Shown in pieces: positions 6,156 through 11,237 of a DNA stretch of 11,237 nucleotides; within the stretch, counting starts at the first letter, position 1; the number at the start of each line of letters is the position of its first letter. This DNA comes from Candidatus Heimdallarchaeota archaeon LC_2 (lineage in GTDB: Archaea > Asgardarchaeota > Heimdallarchaeia > Heimdallarchaeales > Kariarchaeaceae). The notes under the pieces were generated by a model. That model worked only from the letters and a program-made list of their open reading frames with translations. It made no database searches and was not told where the DNA came from. The DNA lies in the NCBI GenBank assembly GCA_001940725.1, contig MDVR01000144.1, positions 1 through 11,237 on the forward strand, in the 5' to 3' direction. The position numbers were made by a program, and so were the translations under genes.

Positions 6156-6717
6156 TTATCTTTTCGCAAACATTGCCAACATTTTTTGTTGGAATTCTAT
6201 ATAATGACTTCGACCCTTATGTTCTAAATAAACAACTTTTCTGGGTTTTGCATCAAAAAATTCCTCTTTTATTGTGATGAATCCCGCTTTTTCAACCTTA
6301 TCGAGATGCGGCGCAAATTTTCCCCATGAAATATTGAGAAATTTTCTTATTTTTGCTGATTGATAATAATCGTTTTGATATAAGAGATCGACGATTGCTA
6401 ATCTTACAGGATTCAATAATAACTCGAATTCGCTTAATTCTTGATTTATTGGTTTACTTGTAATGGCATGTGAAACTTGAGCTTGAGAAACCAGGATACC
6501 TTTTGGAAACCTAATAGTTAGATATCCAACAATGCTCAAAGCCAGTACGTTCAAAATATCACTAATCAAAAAATTAGTATCCCAGACTTGTAACGCATGT
6601 CCAATCAGTCTCATTGTATTGACAGAAAGGATTGTCATTGCAAAGATCCACCATCTTTTGGTAAAAACGATAACTTTTGAATCCCATCCGATCTTAGTAG
6701 TTAGATAGCTATAGATG
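6156..6717 (-). pseudogene. Truncated second copy of the 7TM-wHTH regulator (3' part only)
   Basis: This is the downstream product of the tandem duplication. In the frame of the parent gene it carries residues from about TM5 end (YSYLTTKIGW) through TM6, TM7 and the winged-helix domain, and keeps what must be the original C-terminus (HYIE-FQQKMLAMFAKR). It lacks TM1-TM5 and has no promoter of its own. An internal ATG at 6638 would give 160 residues: two membrane helices plus the complete DNA-binding domain. Whether it is translated is unknown; if so, it would be a regulator without its sensor part. Nucleotides 6194-6718 are identical to 6718-7242 in my base-by-base reading, so the copy is very young or an assembly product. 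Confidence 0.7.
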
Positions 6718-7242
6718 ATTCTATATAATGACTTCGACCCTTATGTTCTAAATAAACAACTTTTCTGGGTTTTGCATCAAAAAATTCCTCTTTTATTGTG
6801 ATGAATCCCGCTTTTTCAACCTTATCGAGATGCGGCGCAAATTTTCCCCATGAAATATTGAGAAATTTTCTTATTTTTGCTGATTGATAATAATCGTTTT
6901 GATATAAGAGATCGACGATTGCTAATCTTACAGGATTCAATAATAACTCGAATTCGCTTAATTCTTGATTTATTGGTTTACTTGTAATGGCATGTGAAAC
7001 TTGAGCTTGAGAAACCAGGATACCTTTTGGAAACCTAATAGTTAGATATCCAACAATGCTCAAAGCCAGTACGTTCAAAATATCACTAATCAAAAAATTA
7101 GTATCCCAGACTTGTAACGCATGTCCAATCAGTCTCATTGTATTGACAGAAAGGATTGTCATTGCAAAGATCCACCATCTTTTGGTAAAAACGATAACTT
7201 TTGAATCCCATCCGATCTTAGTAGTTAGATAGCTATAGATGA
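6194..7242. repeat. Perfect 524-bp tandem duplication
   Basis: Unit 1 runs 6194-6718 and unit 2 runs 6718-7242, period 524, with no difference found by eye. The flanking bases differ at once (A6193 versus G6717; T6719 versus A7243), so junction homology is a single base. The period is not a multiple of three, so the upstream frame shifts at the junction. Either a very recent event or an assembly error. Confidence 0.95.
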
Positions 7243-7753
7243 ATAATAACTGTACAAAGAGTCTATATATAAAAAATAGAAATCGAAAACTCTGTCCCAT
7301 AATTACAGTTCCAGACGTGGATACAACTGCAAAAGTATCAGCTGAAAAAGTTCGGTCAGCCTTCATATCGGTAAATAACACATATGAGGGGTTTAATAAT
7401 ACTTGGGGTTTGTACAATAGTATTAGTGTTTCAATAAATAAATAACCAAGTATTACGGCTCCACTAATTAATTTTGGAGGAATGATCCATTTTGTACGTA
7501 TGGCATGCCACGCTAAAAGGAAGTAAATTAACAAATGTGCTGAATCAACAATTTTGATGAGAAATGTGAGATCTTCAGAAGTTGTCCGAATAAAATCAGC
7601 CAATTGAGCTAGAATGACAGATACGAAGACGAAAGCAAACAGTAAATAATCGAGGAACTTGGTTTTCCGATAAGATTTTAAGAGCAGAACCGTCGGGAGG
7701 ATTGCTAATAACAACACAATTAACTGAAGTCCATTCTGCAACCCAAAAGCCAT
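6701..7753 (-). CDS. Seven-helix membrane-anchored winged-helix regulator, 3' end altered by duplication
   Basis: The product is 350 residues. Seven hydrophobic helices lie near 8-26, 34-53, 69-86, 94-114, 156-177, 191-211 and 220-241, with a larger loop at about 115-155. A cytoplasmic winged-helix domain follows at about 268-345 (LLNPVRLAIVDLL, then SAKIRKFLNISWGKFAPHLD as the recognition helix-turn-helix, and KAGFITIKEEF-KVVYLEHKG as the wing), closest to the HTH_34/ArsR-MarR-like group. This is a one-component membrane sensor that would bind DNA directly. The tandem duplication replaces the original last 12 residues (FQQKMLAMFAKR) by SSIAI after a frame change, so the ancestral protein was about 357 residues; the wHTH core survives. 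The start ATG 7753 begins right before TM1. Target genes and ligand are unknown. Confidence 0.85.
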   Translation of the reverse strand: MAFGLQNGLQLIVLLLAILPTVLLLKSYRKTKFLDYLLFAFVFVSVILAQLADFIRTTSEDLTFLIKIVDSAHLLIYFLLAWHAIRTKWIIPPKLISGAVILGYLFIETLILLYKPQVLLNPSYVLFTDMKADRTFSADTFAVVSTSGTVIMGQSFRFLFFIYRLFVQLLFIYSYLTTKIGWDSKVIVFTKRWWIFAMTILSVNTMRLIGHALQVWDTNFLISDILNVLALSIVGYLTIRFPKGILVSQAQVSHAITSKPINQELSEFELLLNPVRLAIVDLLYQNDYYQSAKIRKFLNISWGKFAPHLDKVEKAGFITIKEEFFDAKPRKVVYLEHKGRSHYIESSIAI

Positions 7754-7789
7754 TAAGATACAGTTTATCCCAATTACAAAAGTGTTATC

Positions 7790-7938
7790 ATTTTAGAGTT
7801 GATCAGTTGTCGACCTTGGATGCGATCATAGATAAACCGAATGAACATTATGAGCAAAATACGCATTTCGCAAAATTTCAAGGTTTAGAGAGTTTTGAAG
7901 TTCAAGAAATTATTAGCTCCCCGAGACTTACAAAATGA
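7790..7938 (+). pseudogene. Possible decayed coding fragment
   Basis: A plus-strand frame gives a protein-like stretch (YHFRVDQLSTLDAIIDKP, then EHYEQNTHFAKF and FEVQEIISSPRLTK) ending in TGA at 7936-7938. Its upstream part runs antisense into the regulator gene, so it has no start of its own. Bases 7847-7869 match 2378-2400 at 21 of 23 positions, hinting at a shared relic. I do not recognise a family; it may be chance. Confidence 0.25.
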
Positions 7939-8363
7939 CCTCGGATTGCGATATTTTTGGTGTAATTACCCCCGAAAGTTCAAAGTTTATGATTTTTTTC
8001 CGGGTGTTTAATAATTCTCCACAAATCAATCATTTAAAAAACCATTCTCAGCATCGCTTAAAATACAATCGTGGTTGAGTCATGTGGGACAAGAATATTG
8101 AGATCAACTTGGTTTTTGTTCATGTCATAGGAAAACAAGTAACCAGTTTTTCGAGTGATTTCTATGAGGGATTGGATGGCATCATCCAAGAGGAAATTCT
8201 CGTGGTTGAATCAAAATACGATTTTGAACATATTGTAGATATTCATTTTATCAAGAATTAGTTGCATTAAATAAACGATAACTTAATCTCCAATTCTGCT
8301 CAAGTTTCCTGAGTAGAGTAAGTCCAATAGATGATCGTGAATTTATAATTTTATTTAATTTTA
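7939..8363. other. Gene-poor stretch with one frameshifted short ORF
   Basis: The only candidate is ATG 8082 to TGA 8228 on the plus strand (48 residues, beginning MWDKNIEINLVFVHVIGKQV, acidic middle LDGIIQEEILVVES). Skipping one base near 8220 extends it as DFEHIVDIHFIKN to TAG 8262, so it may be a frameshifted relic of about 60 residues. No ribosome site or family is evident. The rest shows no gene, RNA or repeat I can support. Confidence 0.3.
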
Positions 8364-8850
8364 TTATTGGTCAACTGAAGCTTTAGGAATTTCATCCTGA
8401 ACCATGATTTTACCAAACCAGAAAAACCATATTATTTGAAATATTCCAAATAGGCCACCCAAATCTTCTAGCCCCGGTATTGTAGAAATTAAACCGACAG
8501 CCCAATTATAAAGCCCAGATAGCTTAGACCTTTTGGAAGTCTATCTCCTTGGTAAACAGATAAACTTACAAATATTGTAAACAATCCACCTAAAAATTCA
8601 CCATTTGAACCCCCAAACGCACCTGAAACTGTTTCAATTTTTAACCAAAATATCGTTGCATTGGCGGGATCTGTCTTATATAAATCGATAGCAGGTTCCA
8701 TACCCGCATTTGCTATCAATCCACTGGCTAATGCACAACAAGATATATCCTTTAGATTACCTTCAATCAACGAAAATGCGTTGAATGGACTCAGTTCTAT
8801 AATTTTCTCAGTTGGCAAATTCTTTGATTTGCAACCAGACTCATTTTCAA
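8364..8850 (-). pseudogene. Frameshifted small membrane-protein gene (DUF4386-like)
   Basis: Two minus-strand frames join into one protein. The first (to the stop at 8489) includes SPFNAFSLIEGNLKDI, a possible helix (ISCCALASGLIANAGM), LYKTDPANATIFWLK and a helix LFTIFVSLSVYQGDRLPKGL. The second frame, ending at 8364, supplies LISTIPGLEDLGGLFGIFQI and IWFFWFGKIMVQ. A one-base change near 8495-8505 would fuse ...YLGFIIG with LISTIPG... The pattern KTDPxNA, RLPKGLxYLGF, PGLE-LGxLFG and W-WFGK resembles the DUF4386 family of small integral membrane proteins. No good start codon exists: the frame is open to about 8866 with only a TTG at 8818. Truncation plus frameshift indicates a dead gene. Family assignment is from memory of the motif and moderate only. 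Confidence 0.5.
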
Positions 8851-8867
8851 TACTTAGAGATGTCTAA

Positions 8868-9584
8868 GGGTCGACACTCTTTGCCTTTCTTAAACCAGAT
8901 ACACAGAATTCAGGACAACGGGTCTTGATGATTGCGACAAACGAATCGCAGAAAACGCGAGCGGGATTGAGTTTGTTTGATGAAGTTGGTTACGACCAGG
9001 AGGGTTCGTATCTTGGAGGAGATGGTGATTTTGGTATTACGGGCCGTGTTCTTGATAGTGACATCTTTCAGAGAATTGAGGGTGGAATTGTTAATGTTGG
9101 AGTTTTCCAGCAGTATACAGGGGTGATTGATTATGTTGTAGGTAGCATGGAACTGTATGTGAATGGAACACTTGAAACCCAAACTCAGTTACTTCACAAT
9201 TCAGGGAGAACGAGTGACACAGACAGTGCAAATATACGCATTGGTGCTGATGCAAATTTGCTTGGGATAAGTGGATTCTTTTTAGGGTAAATAACCGAAC
9301 TTATCGTTTATAACCGATCACTTGGTGTGGATGAACGAGGGCATATTGAGGATTATCTAGAGAATAAATGGTTGTTTAATCAAACTATCCCTGAGTTTAC
9401 TTCCAGTGCATCTGATACAAGTATTCCCCAGACATCTTCAATAAGTTCAAGTTCAACTTCGTCATCCTCAACCCTTGACCAAACTATTGCGACATCTATA
9501 TCTGAATCATCGATCAATATCTATCCAAGCCTATTAATTGCCACATTAGTAATCACTCCAATTCTTAGAAGAAGAACTAACTGA
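8868..9584 (+). pseudogene. 5'-truncated LamG-like surface protein with one in-frame TAA
   Basis: A single frame begins after TAA 8865-8867 without a start (GSTLFAFLKPDTQNSGQRVL), so the N-terminus is lost; ATG 8928 lies inside the domain. The sequence has the marks of a concanavalin-A/LamG-type jellyroll: MELYVNGTLETQ, ANIRIGADANL, FFLG, then TAA at 9288-9290, then ITELIVYNRSLGVDERGHIE and DYLENKW in the same frame. The stop replaces one residue in the conserved G-x-I-x-E-x-I-V-Y-N-R strand, one substitution from GAA. A Ser/Thr-rich linker (about 9410-9480), a hydrophobic helix (SLLIATLVITPIL) and a basic end RRRTN follow: an archaeal C-terminal surface anchor. Expected role when intact: extracellular glycan or partner binding. 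Now probably dead, unless the TAA is read through. Confidence 0.75.
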
Positions 9585-9602
9585 TATATCGATCAACTGC
9601 AA

Positions 9603-9617
9603 GGCAATTTGATTGCC
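9603..9617 (+). other. Hairpin just after the LamG surface-protein relic
   Basis: GGCAAT-TTG-ATTGCC is a perfect 6-bp stem with a 3-base loop, starting 18 bases past the stop codon. It lacks an adjoining T-run. It could protect or end the old transcript. Confidence 0.35.
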
Positions 9618-9640
9618 CAGATCCAGCGTTCTATCTTTCC

Positions 9641-9816
9641 AATACCTAGAACGACTTTGTTATACTGCGATTTTATTTAGTGATTTAATATATAATTTAT
9701 TTATTTAGTAGCCAAACGCTAGAAGAAAAATATCGTGATACCAAATCAAAATAGTTGAATTCATTACAATTGTGTTACAGTGCTCAAACAGTTCTTAGAG
9801 GTATATTCCCTCTAAG
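9641..9816 (+). repeat. Dispersed hairpin repeat, copy 2 (upstream of the Fic gene)
   Basis: Module one, AATACCTAGAAC at 9641-9652 with a related continuation to ATACTG, matches copy 3. Module two starts near 9769 (AATTGTGTTACAGTGCTC) and holds the hairpin CTTAGAGG/CCTCTAAG with a perfect 8-bp stem (9795-9816). Unlike copies 1 and 3 it lacks the T-run and the GAATTGCGTATTAGGAT tail. About 116 bases of unrelated AT-rich DNA separate the two modules. Confidence 0.65.
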
Positions 9817-9868
9817 CTAAATCCGCATAATTTTAAACATTAAATTATCCCCTCATCAACCAATATAT

Positions 9869-9925
9869 TATAGTCCCTACATTTATGTCAAAAAGAGCAA
9901 GACTTATAAATTTGCGGGGACTATA
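9869..9925 (+). promoter_or_regulatory. Fic gene promoter flanked by a 9-base inverted repeat
   Basis: TATAGTCCC (9869-9877) and GGGACTATA (9917-9925) are perfect inverted arms 39 bases apart. Between them lies a TATA-like box, CTTATAAATT (9903-9912), placing initiation at about 9930-9940. A purine-rich AAGGAAGAAG before ATG 9969 serves as ribosome site. The geometry suggests a repressor dimer or looped complex covering the promoter. Confidence 0.6.
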
Positions 9926-9968
9926 TTGTATTATGATCAATCAAATGAATGATTAAGGAAGAAGTGTC

Positions 9969-10889
9969 ATGGTAACAATCAAGAAAAAAAAACCTAGAGG
10001 TAAAGAGTATTACTATTTAGTTCATAATTATCGGGTTGACGGGAAAACGAAACGGCTAGAAAAATATTTAGGATCCACGATACCAGATAATATTGATGAA
10101 ATAAAGGCTAAGTTTTTCAGAGAGATTTACAGTGAAATTTGGTTTACTAAATTGGATCTTGTACAAGAGAACTTCTTTAGAGTGACCAAAGACCTTCCCA
10201 AATCAATAGTAAAAAAGAATTTTTCTGATTTTGCCATCCAATTTACATACAACTCAAATCGGATTGAAGGTAATACTCTAAGATTGCATGATACAAGGCT
10301 GTTGCTTCAAGATGGGATATCACCGAGTAACAAACCTATTGATGATATTAAAGAAATCGAAAACCATCAAAATGTATTTTACGATATGGTTGAATATGAA
10401 GGTGAATTATCAGAAACTATCATACTAAGGTGGCATTATGATTTGTTAAAGGACACAAAGTATGATATTGCTGGGGATTATCGCAAATATGATGTGGGTA
10501 TTGAGGGAAGTGATTATAGACCCCCTTTGGGGATTGAAGTTGCGGACCTGATCCGTGATTTCTATGAATGGTTCAATCGATCAGAGTATAAACTACATCC
10601 AGTAGAATTAGCCGCCTTAGTTCATCAAAAGTTTGTTTCCATTCATCCATTTGGCGATGGAAATGGCAGAATAAGTAGATTGATTATGAATTTTATTTTG
10701 AATAGATTTAATTTTCCAATGATAATCATTGATTATAAAAAACGATCTGCTTATTATAATGCTCTGAAACGATCTCAACTTAACGATGACCCTTACATTT
10801 TCGTTCAATATATCTTTAGGGTCTTTTTAAAAACGTATAATAAATTCACCGAAATTCTTTCAAAAATCGAATTTTCTGGAGATGTTTAG
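9969..10889 (+). CDS. Fic-domain protein, class II (N-terminal self-inhibitory helix)
   Basis: The product is 306 residues. Residues 1-36 form a small basic domain (KKKPRGKEYYYLVHNYRVDG, RLEKYLG) like the start of IS4-type transposases and of many archaeal Fic proteins, possibly nucleic-acid binding. The Fic core follows: the inhibitory motif SNRIEG at 96-101, fitting (S/T)xxxE(G/N), then GDYRKYDVGI (169-178) and the catalytic loop HPFGDGNGR (226-234) with His226. By family knowledge it transfers AMP or another nucleotide or phosphate group to a protein hydroxyl, and Glu100 would block ATP binding until relieved. No separate antitoxin is needed in class II. All catalytic residues are intact. 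The promoter has its own inverted repeat, and the gene lies between two direct hairpin repeats, which suggests movement as a unit. The target protein is unknown. Confidence 0.93.
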   Translation: MVTIKKKKPRGKEYYYLVHNYRVDGKTKRLEKYLGSTIPDNIDEIKAKFFREIYSEIWFTKLDLVQENFFRVTKDLPKSIVKKNFSDFAIQFTYNSNRIEGNTLRLHDTRLLLQDGISPSNKPIDDIKEIENHQNVFYDMVEYEGELSETIILRWHYDLLKDTKYDIAGDYRKYDVGIEGSDYRPPLGIEVADLIRDFYEWFNRSEYKLHPVELAALVHQKFVSIHPFGDGNGRISRLIMNFILNRFNFPMIIIDYKKRSAYYNALKRSQLNDDPYIFVQYIFRVFLKTYNKFTEILSKIEFSGDV

Positions 10890-10946
10890 ACAACGTTCAC
10901 TTACGATCAAGGCGTTTTGTTTTGTAAAATAAAGTTTGGACGGGGT

Positions 10947-11126
10947 AATACCTAGAACTGCTTTTATTGTACTGAAATATTGTGAAAACAAAAACGCCCA
11001 AAAGCATGATCATTGCAAAATCGTTGCTTAGAGTAATTGTCTTACAGTGCTCAGAGAGCTCTTAGAGGAATATCCCTTCTAAGGACTTTTTTTATTTAAT
11101 TGATTTTTTGAATTGCGTATTAGGAT
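10947..11126 (+). repeat. Dispersed hairpin repeat, copy 3 (downstream of the Fic gene)
   Basis: Module one (AATACCTAGAAC, 10947-10958, then TGCTTTTATTGTACTG) matches copy 2. Module two (TACAGTGCTCAGAGAG from 11043) has a hairpin CTTAGAGG/CTTCTAAG with stem kept through a G-T pair, AAGGACTTTTTTT, and the same 21-base tail as copy 1 (11106-11126). It begins about 58 bases past the Fic stop and could end that transcript. Confidence 0.7.
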
Positions 11127-11237
11127 GAGATAACTCACTTGGAAATATCAGCTAATATTCAATATCATATAATATTCGTAGAAAGAAATTAATCGATCGA
11201 AACCTACTCACAATGTATTACTAATTAATGGAGGAAG
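11127..11237 (+). promoter_or_regulatory. Leader of a gene starting just beyond the window
   Basis: The stretch is AT-rich with no ORF. It ends in GGAGGAAG (11230-11237), a ribosome-site sequence, so a plus-strand start codon is expected within about ten bases of the right edge. A TATA-like CATATAATATT lies near 11164-11174. Confidence 0.5.

Noticed and set aside
6156..6638. An independent 160-residue regulator gene
   Set aside because: It is identical to the 3' half of the neighbouring gene through the tandem duplication and has no own promoter or ribosome site; kept only as a truncated copy.
7239..7445. Plus-strand frame opposite the 7TM regulator
   Set aside because: Antisense shadow of a strongly supported membrane-protein gene; composition is not protein-like.
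8661..9182. Frames antisense to the DUF4386-like and LamG relics (8661-8867 plus, 8910-9182 minus)
   Set aside because: The opposite frames carry recognisable motifs and hydrophobic patterns; these do not.
2226..9290. Alternative genetic code or selenocysteine/pyrrolysine use to explain in-frame stops
   Set aside because: The two stops differ (TGA and TAA), neither is TAG, both genes are also 5'-truncated, and intact genes here end normally in all three stops.
10617..10808. Minus-strand frame inside the Fic gene
   Set aside because: It lies opposite the conserved catalytic loop and has no supporting features.
1..11237. tRNA or rRNA genes
   Set aside because: I saw no cloverleaf with a T-loop GGTTCRA-type arm and no conserved rRNA segments on either strand.

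Overview
The window is AT-rich (roughly one third G+C by eye) and looks archaeal. TATA-like boxes sit about 26 bases before some start codons, suggesting leaderless transcripts, while other genes have GGAGG-type ribosome sites. There is a SpoVT/AbrB-PIN toxin-antitoxin pair and a membrane-anchored one-component regulator. Two broken surface-protein genes end in a hydrophobic helix followed by Arg/Lys. The surface-protein style, and a membrane protein paired with an EEP-fold hydrolase, would fit an Asgard-type archaeon, but that placement is inference; no rRNA, tRNA or marker gene is present.

Layout. 1-1580: a two-gene plus-strand operon, a multi-pass membrane protein cut by the left edge and a membrane-anchored endonuclease/exonuclease/phosphatase (EEP) protein. 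1581-2659: a decayed zone with a short ORF behind a strong ribosome site, an unrecognised minus-strand protein, and the nonsense-interrupted 3' end of a repeat-type surface protein. 2660-3360: an AbrB antitoxin and PIN toxin on the minus strand, with a repeat-rich operator around the TATA box. 3387-5034: a hairpin repeat, then an orphan tnpB element bracketed by matching palindromes and a 13-base direct repeat. 5040-7753: minus-strand membrane-anchored alpha/beta hydrolase and a 7TM-winged-helix regulator gene whose 3' half has undergone a perfect 524-bp tandem duplication. 7754-8867: mostly gene-free or decayed, including a frameshifted small membrane-protein gene. 8868-9584: 5'-truncated LamG-like surface-protein gene with one in-frame stop. 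9585-11237: a class II Fic protein between two direct copies of the same hairpin repeat that precedes tnpB, then the leader of a gene starting just outside the window.

This is an accessory, rearranging region rather than a single pathway. It combines a toxin-antitoxin pair, a possible Fic effector, a TnpB element and several gene relics. The main signals are a dispersed hairpin repeat present three times in one orientation upstream of unrelated genes, a perfect tandem duplication that leaves a nearly intact regulator followed by a sensorless second copy, and symmetric operator-like repeats around the promoters of both the toxin-antitoxin operon and the Fic gene.
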